A stretch of 64,000 nucleotides of DNA from CAVTYH01 sp963738835. Lineage in GTDB: Bacteria; Planctomycetota; Planctomycetia; Pirellulales; JADZDJ01. The stretch spans positions 111,073 through 175,072 of the forward strand of contig CAVTYH010000010.1 in assembly GCA_963738835.1 (NCBI GenBank). Direction: 5' to 3'. A program made the position numbers and the translations under genes. The notes below the pieces were generated by a model. That model was not told where the DNA came from, ran no database searches, and worked only from the letters and a program-made list of their open reading frames with translations. Shown piece after piece: positions 52,637 through 61,913 of this stretch. Every line of letters starts with the position of its first letter. The stretch's first letter is position 1.

Positions 52637-53389
52637 TCACGTCGCTTCTTTGTAATCCGAGTGCCCCTCGTGGTTATTTTCTCTGCCCTCGCTTGGCAAT
52701 TCTTTGATGTAAATGTTCTTAAAATACAACTGGCTTTTGTGGCTCTGCAATTCAATCGCGCCGGTCGAGTAAATCGGCTTCTTGCGTTCCCAGTAGTTTT
52801 CCAGCGTGACATTGTCCGCCACCAATTGATCGTTCAACCACACCGTCACTTTGTCGCCCACCATGCGGATTTTGAATGTGTTCCACTCGCCGATCGGCTT
52901 GTCGGCCACGACCGTGGCATCTTTCGGATTCTTCTGATTATTGTACAGCCCGCCCGAGCCCACGCCCTTGGCGTCCTTCGAGTTCGGGTCCCAAATCTGC
53001 ACCTGCGGGCTGCCGCGCAAGTAAATGCCACTATCGCCCGTGGGCCCAATCTTCCAATCCACATACATTTCGAAATCGCCGTAGTCTTTGGCGGTACACA
53101 GATTGTCCCCAACGCCGTCGAATCCGTCAAACATAATGACGCCATCTTTGACCGACCAATGCGCCGCCATTTTCTCGTCGGCCTTCTTCTGCGCGTCGGC
53201 CAACTCTTCGGCCGACATCTTCGCCCGCGCCGGCGGATCGGCCACGAGCCCTTTCCAACCGCTCAGGTCTTTGCCATTGAACAAAGCGGTGAACTCGGGC
53301 GGCGGCGTGTTATCGGCGGCGGCAGCGATTGAGGCAACAATTGCCAAACCAGCGCTAATACCAATGACCGCCCATGACTTCGTTTTCAT
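52637..53389 (-). CDS. DUF1080 (3-keto-disaccharide hydrolase) family protein
   Basis: ATG 53389 has GGGAG just upstream and starts a signal peptide (MKTKSWAVIGISAGLAIVAS, then IAAAAD); the frame stays open further upstream but without support. 250 residues. DUF1080 landmarks: FTALFNGKDLSGWKG at the mature N-terminus, YGDFEMYVDWKIGPTGDSGI, SPQVQIWDP, EWNTFKIRMVGDKVTVWLNDQ and GAIELQSHKSQLYFKNIYIK. A short charged insertion (AKMSAEELADAQKKADEKM) replaces part of the first loops. It is the first gene of the minus-strand series and lies 57 bases before the second DUF1080 gene. Export to the periplasm and a role in keto-sugar release are inferred from the family. Confidence 0.88.
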   Translation of the reverse strand: MKTKSWAVIGISAGLAIVASIAAAADNTPPPEFTALFNGKDLSGWKGLVADPPARAKMSAEELADAQKKADEKMAAHWSVKDGVIMFDGFDGVGDNLCTAKDYGDFEMYVDWKIGPTGDSGIYLRGSPQVQIWDPNSKDAKGVGSGGLYNNQKNPKDATVVADKPIGEWNTFKIRMVGDKVTVWLNDQLVADNVTLENYWERKKPIYSTGAIELQSHKSQLYFKNIYIKELPSEGRENNHEGHSDYKEAT

Positions 53390-53544
53390 AACGCTCCCGC
53401 CGAATGACCCCATTTGAAGAATCTCCCCGATCTCGAAGATTGTCCCTGTGCAGGCGCAGCTTTGCAACCAGCGTCTGCTCATTTTTTTCCCCGCGTTTCA
53501 GACGGGGTTGCGAGCTGGACAAACGCGCATGACCGGCTGTTACA

Positions 53545-55239
53545 ATGGATGCTAATCGTACTGTCCGATTCGCAAATCGCGTGCAACTGGCTCAACCCAT
53601 GCCCCGCTTTCGCCACTACGTTGTTCTGGCTTTGCTGCTTGCGCCAATCGTTTTCGTCTCCGGCAAGCTGCTGCTGACACGAGTGGAGCTTTGGTCGTGG
53701 ACAGATATGGATGGAAGGGACGTGCATTCGCAACAGGGCTGGCCTTGGGTATTCTGCGATGGCTATATCGACGACCAAACGAAAAGCGATGCGACGACGG
53801 TTTACCACTATTCTTGGTTGCCTCTGATCGGCGATCTCGCCGCACTCTTGGCCGTTATTGCCGTCGTCGGATTGCTGTTGGTTCGCCATCATCTCCAGTA
53901 CGGGAGATGGCTGAAATTCTCGCTCCGCACCTTGATGGTGCTTATCACCTTCACAGGGATAGGACTAGGATGGTTCATGCATGAACACTACCAATGGCAA
54001 CGGGAATTGCAAGCCTTGCAACAACTCCAAGCCAGCAACGAAGGCTGGGACTCATCGATCGGCAACGTTTATTGCGGCCCTGAATGGCTTCGACGACTCT
54101 GGCCAGCCGAAGATTTAAAGATGTTCCGGTATCTAGTAGATCTCCATTTTTGGAATCCCAATTTGGCCGCAGATTCCATCAGCGAATATCTGCAGGGGCT
54201 ACACGTCAACTTGCCTGTCATGCGACACGTCAAGGTTCTTTCACCCGACACCTTACCCATTCAGCAAATCGATCCATCGACCTTTATTTGGATCGAGGAG
54301 TTCTCGAATGATTACACGAGAACTTGCGACGACATGCTTCAGGGATTGGAACACTGGCCCCGCTTAAGAAAAATAGAAATCACTGATTATGGAAACACTC
54401 CCGAAGTTCCAGAACTGTCGGACCGGGGCTTGGCGTACCTGGCCCGCTGTCGCGCGCTGGAAGCATTGTCACTTGAATGCAACCGCGAAAAAATAAAAAT
54501 TACCGACACCGGAATCGCCGAGTTAGCTGCATTGACGGAACTTCGAAATCTGAATTTACGCGGCATCACGATGACCGACGCTGGAATTGCTCCGCTAACG
54601 GCATTGAAGAAACTCAAACGCTTAGAATTGGGAGGTGGTGACAGCGAGATTACGGACGCCACGATCGATCTTATTGCTCGAATGACCTCGCTGGAATCGC
54701 TCTCACTAAAGTATGTGAACATTACCCCTGCGGGACTGACGCGGCTCGCCTCAATGACCCAGCTCCGCAGCTTGCATTTGGTGCTATCGAACCGAATGTC
54801 CGACGCTGGACTAGCACAGTTTTCAGCATTGACCAACCTCGAACGATTGGACCTTGAGGGCGGTTTGAGTGACGTCGGTATTGCTTCCTTAACGTCTCTG
54901 TCGTGGCTGCGATCGATGAGAATTTCTGCCTTCTACATCACCGATCTTGGTGTTGCCCGCCTATCGGCGCTGAAAGATCTTAGACAGCTGGAGTTAAATG
55001 GCCCAATCGGCGACACAGCTATTGATTCGCTCGCGCAGCTGCCGCTTCTGGAGGAATTGAAAATCTATGGCTGCACGAAGCTCACCGATCGCGGAGCGCT
55101 GCGGTTGCTAGACTTTCCCCGCCTGAAACGCATTACACTCCCATGGTCAGGGGGAAACGACAGCAGAATATCCCTGGTGACTGAGAGACAGCTGCGGAAG
55201 AGATTTCATTTCCTTCCTGATGGCTCGGTTGGTTTTTGA
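53545..55239 (+). CDS. Membrane-anchored leucine-rich repeat protein
   Basis: 564 residues (ATG 53599, MPRFRHYVV, is an alternative start). One membrane segment lies near residues 25-45 and two more near 90-142 (LLAVIAVVGLLLV and LMVLITFTGIGLGWFM). The second is preceded by KFSLRTL, a motif widespread in planctomycete membrane proteins. From about residue 275 there are some ten cysteine-free LRRs of the 'LTxLxxLxLxxxxITDxGLAxL' type (IKITDTGIAELAALTELRNL, LARMTS-like units, MSDAGLAQFSALTNLERL). These could form a protein-binding arc exposed outside the membrane. It is divergent from the DUF1080 series (155-base gap). Function unknown. Confidence 0.85.
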   Translation: MDANRTVRFANRVQLAQPMPRFRHYVVLALLLAPIVFVSGKLLLTRVELWSWTDMDGRDVHSQQGWPWVFCDGYIDDQTKSDATTVYHYSWLPLIGDLAALLAVIAVVGLLLVRHHLQYGRWLKFSLRTLMVLITFTGIGLGWFMHEHYQWQRELQALQQLQASNEGWDSSIGNVYCGPEWLRRLWPAEDLKMFRYLVDLHFWNPNLAADSISEYLQGLHVNLPVMRHVKVLSPDTLPIQQIDPSTFIWIEEFSNDYTRTCDDMLQGLEHWPRLRKIEITDYGNTPEVPELSDRGLAYLARCRALEALSLECNREKIKITDTGIAELAALTELRNLNLRGITMTDAGIAPLTALKKLKRLELGGGDSEITDATIDLIARMTSLESLSLKYVNITPAGLTRLASMTQLRSLHLVLSNRMSDAGLAQFSALTNLERLDLEGGLSDVGIASLTSLSWLRSMRISAFYITDLGVARLSALKDLRQLELNGPIGDTAIDSLAQLPLLEELKIYGCTKLTDRGALRLLDFPRLKRITLPWSGGNDSRISLVTERQLRKRFHFLPDGSVGF

Positions 55240-55287
55240 CAAGAGCGCGCTCATGCTTTTCACCAAACCGCGAAATATATCGAGTTT

Positions 55288-55572
55288 CTAGCGATTTGAA
55301 TCCTTCTCGGCTTTGAAATATGCACGAAAGCCGAAAAAGAGCACTACCAGGCAGCCGCCTTTCATAAACAAGAGCCACAGCGGTCGCCACCAGGCGCCGG
55401 TTTGGGCTTCGATCAGGTCGGAGGTGCCGAGGACGACGAAAGTGGCGCTGAGAATCAGCAAGATTCGCCGCAATCGTCCTGTGGCCTGAAACGCCTTGAT
55501 GAGCAGGACCAGCGCTACAACGAACCAGAAGCCGGCCTCGAAGCGGTTGGCGATTTTGCCGAAGTCTTCCAT
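55288..55572 (-). CDS. Small membrane protein, hypothetical
   Basis: 94 residues starting at ATG 55572. Three hydrophobic segments are visible: FWFVVALVLLIKAF, ILLILSATFVVLGTSDLIEA and WLLFMKGGCLVVLFFGF, ending in a charged tail (YFKAEKDSNR). The regular spacing of the segments and the positively charged loop RLRRI suggest a real polytopic protein. I do not recognise the family. It is convergent with the LRR gene (48-base gap). Confidence 0.6.
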   Translation of the reverse strand: MEDFGKIANRFEAGFWFVVALVLLIKAFQATGRLRRILLILSATFVVLGTSDLIEAQTGAWWRPLWLLFMKGGCLVVLFFGFRAYFKAEKDSNR

Positions 55573-55781
55573 TCGATGGTTTTCCTGTCCAGAGCCTACA
55601 GTTTACCAGACGGCGCGGTCACAGGTCGTAACGCCGTTTGATGTGGTGCGGTTAAGGTGTCGGAAGTTGTGTTCGACTATCAAGCGCAACTCACGGTGAA
55701 CTATTATTGCTCGAACACGATTCCCCACTTCTTGCTACGCGGCTCTTGGCACACGGCAGGAATGCTGGCTCACAAAGCCTC

Positions 55782-55810
55782 TTGATAATTGTTCATTTGT
55801 ACACTATAAT
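55782..55810 (+). promoter_or_regulatory. Near-consensus sigma70 promoter with no gene behind it
   Basis: TTGATA (55782-55787), exactly 17 bases, TATAAT (55805-55810). It points right, but the next gene on that strand starts at 59492, so any transcript here would be noncoding. Confidence 0.6.
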
Positions 55811-55885
55811 GGCAGGCGGAACTCTGAGTCCCGGCCGTGCCTGCGGCGGCCGTTGGTCTATGGCAACTCGAAAGATTTTCATTTC

Positions 55886-55911
55886 CGCCCCGGCCTGGCA
55901 AGCCGGGGGCG
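55886..55911 (+). other. GC-rich stem-loop
   Basis: CCCCGGC (55888-55894) pairs with GCCGGGG (55902-55908) over a 7-base loop, extended by CGC/GCG with one bulged G. No T-run follows. It would lie within a transcript from the promoter at 55782. Confidence 0.45.
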
Positions 55912-56016
55912 GGTGAGGCTGGAATTGCGCGAAGGTAATTGGCGCCTGCGCGACTTCGCGGTTCATTCTCGGAACCATTGTTCCATCGAGCAAAAAAGGC
56001 CGGCATCACATTCGTT

Positions 56017-56361
56017 CGAGAATTTTCGAGGAAAATGTCGAATCGGCCTGCGACCGCATCGACACGTGTGACAATGAGGGTGCAATGTTTTGTGAAAACG
56101 CCTTTTTTTCCAGGCTTTTTTCGCCAACATTGCTTCTTCGATGCCCGGGGGGTTGTGATTTTCGTTTTTAACGCGTGCTTCTCGATCGGGCGATCATGGA
56201 CATCGCCTGTTTGTCTAGTGAAAGGACTTTGGCCGAGAATTCCCGAGGAAAAATGCACTGCGGCGGGCGACTTTGATACCGCGTGACCAAGTGATGCCCA
56301 AATGTTTGCCCCAAAACCCTGGTTTTTCCGAGCTTTTCACGCCAACAATTGACCCTCGATT
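56017..56361 (+). repeat. Two diverged tandem noncoding units
   Basis: Unit A (56017-56142) and unit B (56233-56361) share the same order of blocks: CGAGAATT..CGAGGAAAA, then GCGAC, GTGAC..A..G.TG, AATGTTT, then CGCCAACA.T and TCGAT at the end. They are well diverged but collinear. The offset is 216 bases. Confidence 0.55.
56151..56360 (+). repeat. Long dispersed noncoding repeat, left copy
   Basis: About 210 bases. Its reverse complement recurs at 63790-64000, with exact blocks such as GCCGAGAATTCCCGAGGAAA and CTGGTTTTTCCGAGCTTTTC and diverged stretches in between. It contains unit B of the tandem pair. No reading frame is shared, so it is a noncoding element. Confidence 0.8.
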
Positions 56362-56425
56362 TTTATTTTTTCCGCGTGTGTGTTCTCAGCAGTGTATGGA
56401 ACGCGTTTGTTTTCAGACATCGGTC

Positions 56426-59015
56426 CTACGGCCAAGCGGGAATCGCGCGGTTCAACTGATCAGGCGTCTGCGACGGCGGCAGCAGCAAGAATTTCTCTCC
56501 TTTGGCAGTGTCGAACGCCAAGACGTCGCCGCTAAGAGTTTCCGCTTTCACGCCGTTGCGATACAGCGTGACTTCGCTTTGCGGCCAAGGATTCTTTAAT
56601 CGGCACGATCCGCCGAGTTGCGAGTTGACATCGACAAACTCGATCTCGCGATCTTTCACCGCCGAAGAAACGAGGAATCCACCGCGGGCTAAAAGGTGGA
56701 AGGCGCAATCCCAACTGCGCGGCCAAGCGCTGGCGAAGACTTCGATCAGCGGCTTGGCTTCATCGTCCGGCGTGCTGTTGAGCAGCGTGGAGTGAATGCC
56801 CATCGTCAGCCCGGCGATGTGTTCGCAATCGATCGCGCCTGGACCTTCGCGCAGCCGCATGCGATTGCGGAAGATTTGAGCGCCGCCGTCACCGACCGGA
56901 TCGATGAAGCTGCCCAAGGCATTGAAGCCCAGGAACCGCGATTTGAGTTGTGCTTCCGGCTCTTTGGCCGGAATCGCCCCTGGTCCGCCGTAAACAAATG
57001 AACCAAACGGACGATTGCCGCCACCGGGACGATTAGCTGCCCCACCACTTCCTTGTGCCGCTTGCTGGTTGGGCACGGCGTTTCCACCGGCAGCCGGCTG
57101 ACGCGAACTGGCGTTGGCAGGCGGCCGGCGTCCACGGCCTGGATTGCCGGCGGGTGCCAAGTGATCGAGCATTTCCTGCCACTGCGGCCGCAGACCGGAA
57201 TCGACCCCCAACAGCGTGGAGACTTTGATGGCCGTCGAAAATGCGTTTCGCATGCCGCCGATTTCGTTCGGCGTGTCGTTCGTGTCCCAACTGCTTTCGC
57301 CGTTGTTGACGTGGTAGATGTGATACTTGCCGTCGTCGGCTTTTTTCACATTCGGGAAGTTGCGATAAAACTCGGCGGCACCTTTGATGATGGGATAGGC
57401 CCGATCTCGCAGCCAATCTTGGTCCTGCGTGAATTCGTAGCGCTGGTAAAACAAATTGCCGATCCGGGCGGTGTCGCTCAGGATGTGCGTGCAGTGGCCG
57501 AAAATGCCCGCGCCCTTGGTGGGCACCACATAATGCCCATGCTCCCAGTGGCCATCGCCCAGAAAATTCCAGCGTGCGTTGTGACGATTCTTGGTTTCTG
57601 CCCACCATTGGAACTTCGCCGAGCGTTCTTCATACGGTTTTTTGGCGAGCATCAGCTCTTGCAGTTCTGCAGCGATGTCATCAGGCAGTTTTTCCGGGCC
57701 GTTGAAGAATGTGATCTCGGGAATCCAAATGCCTTGCGACCCCCATTGCTGACGTGCGGCCAAGGCACAGGCATCGAACATGTCGGTGTACATCGAGAAG
57801 AGTGGATCCATTAGTTCCAGCCGATTGGCCGGCATCAGGTTGCTGTAATAGGCGTTGGTGTTTGCCCACCAGTATTGAGAGCCCCAGCGGCGCATGTCGC
57901 CATTGGTGTACCACAACATACCGCCGAACCGCGGCGGAAAACTGCCGCGGGAACTGGATCCCATGATGTACAGGAAATACGTATAGTTGCCTTCAACGAA
58001 GTCGGCCTGACCGTCGGTGCTGTGCATGTAAACGAAGCCTTTGGACCAGTAATCGTGCCACCGGGACCCGGTGTCGGCAGCAAGATCGTCGAACGATTTT
58101 GAATCCGCCGCTTTAAGTTCAGCCAATGCCAGAGTGGCAACGTCTTCCTCCGGCTTCACACTGGCGGCGCTGGCGATGAGAATCGTAAATTTGCCTTTGC
58201 CAGAGGCAGCGGAAAGCTGGACCGTCGATTCATTCAGATAACGGGCTTTTGATGGGCGACCCACGACGCCGATGGCAATGCCGGATGCATCGTAAAAGTC
58301 CCCCTCGCGAAATTGCTGGGTCAAAAGAATGCGGCCGTCGCGGATATCGAGCTTGCTGGCGGCCGTGTGCTCGGCGGTGTGATATTCCACCGTGTGATTT
58401 TTCGCCAGTTCGAAGTTTTTGCCGGTGATGTTTTGGATCGCGTAGCGCAGCATCCGCAGATCGATGTTGACGGCCGATGGCTTGTCGCGCTGGTCGTCGA
58501 TTTCCACTGCCATGACATCTCGCCGCGGCCAGGCCACAAGTCGGGCCGACACGCCGTTGCCACGCACGGTCATCAGGGCGTCGTACAACGACAGATGCTG
58601 ATGGAAGGCCTCGCCCGTGAATACATCGTCGCCGGAATCGGCCACGTTGATGTCGACATAGCCGCAGTCGCTGGCGTAGTCGCTGTCTTGCTTGGGGAAA
58701 CTGGTCGTGTAACTGTTCTGACCGAAGACATCGACGCGATTGATTTGAAAGTGCAGTGCCGACGGCGTCGTCCACACAAGACTTCCCATGCGGCCGTTGC
58801 CGAAGGGCTGACCTTCTTCGCTGCGGCTGGCCGGTTGGTCGTAATCAAGATCGGCGCGAGACGAGAGCTCGATAGTCGACCTTCAGCGCTCCGCTGAAAG
58901 GCGCGTCAGCCGCCAATAACGGTTTGACGGCGAGCAAAGGCAAAGTTGCGTACACAATAATCGACAAGGCAAACGACACAGTGTGCCGCCGACGCAAACT
59001 TCGCAATAGCCACAT
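56426..59015 (-). CDS. DUF5703 / GH95-like glycoside hydrolase (frameshifted)
   Basis: ATG 59015 follows GGGGGAAATC and starts a signal peptide (MWLLRSLRRRHTVSFALSII...LLAAD). The frame shifts at about 58853-58858; restoring GC in CGCGCC joins ALVSRADLDYDQPASRSEEG to GNGRMGSLVWTTPSALHFQINRVDVFG, the start of the DUF5703 N-terminal beta domain. An (alpha/alpha)6-barrel-like part follows (GGMLWYTNGDMRRWGSQYWWANTNAYYSNL, IWIPEITFFNGPE, NFLGDGHWEHGHYV, INGAAEFYRNF-like). A low-complexity Gly/Pro/Asn insert (GGAANRPGGGNRPFGSF) lies near 57000-57130. About 863 residues. Related GH95 enzymes are alpha-L-fucosidases or galactosidases; the substrate here is unproven. It has its own promoter. Confidence 0.75.
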
Positions 59016-59491
59016 GATTTCCCCCGGAATTATCTTAACCTTAACAACCGGCAGCGGCATCTGCTTAAAAGACAATATTTGGCATTTGGGGTGGCGTCAA
59101 GCATGTAAGCCAAAGAGGGGACCACTTGAAAGTATTCCGGCAGGGCGAGAATTCTGGCCTTCGCAAACCTTCGAGCGCTGTTGCAACGAATACGCAAACC
59201 GACAAAGTCGCCCATGCAAATACAGGTGATCGACACCGCCGTTGGCATTGCACCAATGCCGCCACCGAGATGAAAGGCAGCCTCACGGTTCAAAGCGCTG
59301 GCCTCGGTCGCGGCGCCGCCTTTGCTTTGGAAATCCCGTTTCAGTCCGTCGCGGCGCCGCTGAAAGCCTAACGGCTTAAAGGTCGACCGATTCTTGGCGA
59401 CTCTGTGCAAGCGACTCTGGCTGTGTCACATCGCTGGCGGCCCAGTTACAATGGGGAACCAATCTCGCTTCCTCATCTCGTGGGCCATCTC
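59016..59491. other. Divergent intergenic region
   Basis: 476 bases between the DUF5703 gene and moxR. Apart from the minus-strand promoter at 59072-59100 I see nothing convincing; no clear promoter for moxR was found. Confidence 0.4.
59072..59100 (-). promoter_or_regulatory. Promoter for the DUF5703 gene
   Basis: On the minus strand: TTGACG (complement of 59095-59100), 17 bases, TATTGT (complement of 59072-59077). The predicted leader to ATG 59015 is about 50 bases. Confidence 0.5.
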
Positions 59492-60457
59492 ATGGTCGAA
59501 GTTACCGCGACGGCGAAGAAAATTATCGCCAATGTCGAGCAAGCCATCGTTGGCAAACGGCAGCAAATCATTTTGTCGCTCGTGGCATGGTTTTCCGAAG
59601 GCCATATTTTGCTGGAGGACGTGCCGGGCGTGGCGAAAACGATGCTCGCGCGGGCACTGGCGGCCAGCGTGGGCTGTTCGTTCAAGAGAATCCAATGCAC
59701 GCCGGACCTTCTGCCAACCGACGTAACCGGCGTGTCGGTCTTCAACCAGAAGTCGACCGAGTTTGAATTCCGGGCCGGGCCGATATTTGCTCAGATCGTA
59801 CTGGCCGATGAAATCAACCGGGCCACGCCGCGTACCCAGGCCGCGCTGTTGGAAGCAATGGCGGAAAGCCGGGTAACGGTCGATGGCCAAACGCACACAC
59901 TGACGCCGCCTTTTTTAGTGGTTGGCACGCAAAATCCCATCGACCACGAAGGCACTTTTCCGTTGCCAGAAGCGCAGTTGGATCGGTTCTTCATGCGGTT
60001 CAGCCTTGGCTATCCATCGCTCGAAGAAGAGCTGAAGATGCTCGAAATGCTGCAGCAACGGCATCCGGTCAGCCAGTTGAAGGCCGTGAGTTCGGCCGAG
60101 GAACTGGTTGCCTGCCAGCAAGCAATCCGCGGCGTGCACGTCGACGACAAAGTGCGGCGTTACATCATGCAAATCGTTCACGCCACTCGTTCCAACGACG
60201 AATTGAACCTTGGCGCCAGCCCACGGGCTTCGTTGGCGCTGTTTCGCGGTTCGCAAGCGATGGCGGCAATGCTGGGCCGCAATTTCGTGCAGCCGGACGA
60301 CGTAAAGCGAGTGGCCACCGCCATTCTGACGCATCGAGTGATCCTGAGACCCGAAAGCCGATTGCGAAAAGTCACGGCCGCTTCGATCATCGACGACGTT
60401 CTGATGAATGTGCCCGTGCCAACGATTCCAACGGGGCGCGTGGTTTACGAACCATAA
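59492..60457 (+). CDS. MoxR family AAA+ ATPase
   Basis: I chose ATG 59492 (MVEVTATAKKIIANVEQAIVG), which fits the usual MoxR N-terminus; the frame is open 87 bases further upstream but with unlike sequence. 321 residues. It has the MoxR Walker A variant LEDVPGVAKTMLAR, Walker B VLADEINRATPRTQ, sensor GTQNPIDHEGTFPLPEAQLDRF and the C-terminal ASPRASLALFRGSQAMA helix. MoxR ATPases act as chaperones, usually with DUF58 and VWA or DUF4129 partners. Here the DUF58 gene follows after 27 bases and a DUF4129 gene after that, the classic operon. Cytoplasmic. Confidence 0.93.
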   Translation: MVEVTATAKKIIANVEQAIVGKRQQIILSLVAWFSEGHILLEDVPGVAKTMLARALAASVGCSFKRIQCTPDLLPTDVTGVSVFNQKSTEFEFRAGPIFAQIVLADEINRATPRTQAALLEAMAESRVTVDGQTHTLTPPFLVVGTQNPIDHEGTFPLPEAQLDRFFMRFSLGYPSLEEELKMLEMLQQRHPVSQLKAVSSAEELVACQQAIRGVHVDDKVRRYIMQIVHATRSNDELNLGASPRASLALFRGSQAMAAMLGRNFVQPDDVKRVATAILTHRVILRPESRLRKVTAASIIDDVLMNVPVPTIPTGRVVYEP

Positions 60458-60484
60458 ATGATGATCTCATACTAACGAATAATC

Positions 60485-61792
60485 ATGCGTTGGTTTGCAG
60501 GTGCCATATTGCTCTTGGCAATCGCCCTTACTTTTGGGTTCAGCCTTTTGGCTTACGCCATGTATGCGCTGCTGGCCGTCATGATCGTCAGCCGAATCAT
60601 CAGCCGCGTGTGGATTGAAAACCTGTCGGCCGAGCGTGAATGCAACCGGCTTTCGGCCAATGTCGGCGATCGAATTGCGGTGGTCATACAAATTCGCAAC
60701 CGTGGCGTTCTGCCCATCGCTTGGCTGCTGCTGGAAGATCTGTTGCCGATGGCGGCTTTGATTTACAAACCGCCGAGCCTCGGTGTTCAAGGCCGGCGCT
60801 TGCAACTGACAATGCTGGGTAGCCGCGGAAAAAGCTCGCTCTTTTATCAAATCGTTTGCAATCGCCGTGGCTATCATCAGATCGGTCCATTGGTATTGGA
60901 GACGGGTGATGTATTTGGCTTGCACCGGCGTTATAGGGTGGCGACCGACCCGCATTTTTTGCTCGTCTATCCACAGGTGGTGCCGCTTTCTGGTTATGAC
61001 ATCGCCTCGCGGCGGCCGATCGGCGAAATCCGGCTGCAACATCGGCTCTACGAAGATCCAACTCGCATCGCCGGCGTGCGGCAGTACGAAGCCGGCGATC
61101 CGCTGAATCGGGTTCATTGGCGAGCCACCGCTCGCACTGGCCTCTTGCACAGCAAGGTTTACGAGGCCTCGACGATCGCCGGCGCTACGTTGCTGTTGGA
61201 TTTTCACAAATCTTCGTATGACGCGAAGCATGAGCCGTATCGCTCGGAATTGGCGATTACCGCGGCGGCCTCGCTGGCCAATGCCGTATATGAAATGGGC
61301 CAGCAAATCGGCTTTGTGAGCAACGGCCGTGATGCTGCCGATCGAATTCGCCAGGAAGGCTGGACCCACGATCTGCAAACTCGCGACGCTGCCCGAAAAG
61401 CTGCCGGAATGCTGGAGGCCAGCGACCGCTTGCAGCCGCTGGTAATTCCCACTCGCCGCGGACCAGAGCAACTGCTGCAAATCATGCAGACGCTAGCTCG
61501 CGCCGAACTGAGCGATGGCCTGGATTTTGGCGGGCTGGTGTCGGAAACTATCAGCCGCTTGCCGCGCGATGCCACGGTGGTCGCCATTTTGCCCACGGCC
61601 AGCCCGACATCGCTCGTCGCCTTGCAGATGCTCCATCGGCGCGGCTTTGCCGTCAGCGCGATCCTCAACTTTTACGACGACTGGGAATTCGGAACCGCCG
61701 CCGCCGTGCTCACCGCCAGCGGCATCAGTCCCCATCATTTGAAGGACGAAGCTTCCGTCAGCAGCATCTGCCAACAGTTTGCGTTACGATGA
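60485..61792 (+). CDS. DUF58 domain membrane protein
   Basis: 435 residues. Two closely spaced N-terminal membrane helices (GAILLLAIALTFGFSLLAYAM and LLAVMIVSRIIS) precede a beta-rich extracytoplasmic part (IAVVIQIRNRGVLPIAWLLLED). The DUF58 signature Y.AGDPLNRVHWRATARTG occurs near residue 210, followed by a VWA-like fold (GATLLLDFHKSSYD). It lies 27 bases behind moxR and about 120 bases before the DUF4129 gene, so the three are very likely co-transcribed. MoxR/DUF58 pairs are linked to envelope stress and assembly of extracytoplasmic complexes; the exact client is unknown. Confidence 0.92.
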   Translation: MRWFAGAILLLAIALTFGFSLLAYAMYALLAVMIVSRIISRVWIENLSAERECNRLSANVGDRIAVVIQIRNRGVLPIAWLLLEDLLPMAALIYKPPSLGVQGRRLQLTMLGSRGKSSLFYQIVCNRRGYHQIGPLVLETGDVFGLHRRYRVATDPHFLLVYPQVVPLSGYDIASRRPIGEIRLQHRLYEDPTRIAGVRQYEAGDPLNRVHWRATARTGLLHSKVYEASTIAGATLLLDFHKSSYDAKHEPYRSELAITAAASLANAVYEMGQQIGFVSNGRDAADRIRQEGWTHDLQTRDAARKAAGMLEASDRLQPLVIPTRRGPEQLLQIMQTLARAELSDGLDFGGLVSETISRLPRDATVVAILPTASPTSLVALQMLHRRGFAVSAILNFYDDWEFGTAAAVLTASGISPHHLKDEASVSSICQQFALR

Positions 61793-61829
61793 AGGGAGAA
61801 ATCCGAAATTCAAAACTCGAATGACGAAA

Positions 61830-61910
61830 CATTCGGCTGGCATCTGAACTTTGGAATTTGGAGCTTGGAATTTCATTCGTCATTCAAATTTCGCCATTCG
61901 TCATTTGCAC
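61830..61910 (+). repeat. Short intergenic TTCGTCATT-type repeats
   Basis: The gap between DUF58 and the DUF4129 gene contains ATTCGTCATT at about 61875 and again at about 61895, and a related reverse-complement GAATGACGAA at about 61819. Low-complexity spacer material with no gene. Confidence 0.4.
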
Positions 61911-61913
61911 GAT

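Larger units (their letters stand above)
55573..56425. other. Long noncoding region with orphan promoter, hairpin and repeats
   Basis: About 850 bases without a convincing gene. It holds the near-consensus promoter at 55782-55810, a GC hairpin at 55886-55911, two diverged tandem units (56017-56142 and 56233-56361), and the left arm of the long inverted repeat that recurs at the window end. Confidence 0.6.

Noticed and set aside
53492..53520. CCCCG/CGGGG hairpin with T-run as a terminator
   Set aside because: The T-run comes before the stem on the plus strand and reads as A's after the stem on the minus strand, so it fits neither direction.
55770..56258. 162-codon minus-strand frame over the repeat region
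   Set aside because: It crosses both the orphan promoter and the repeat units, composition is erratic, no ribosome site is seen, and the repeat copies do not preserve the frame.
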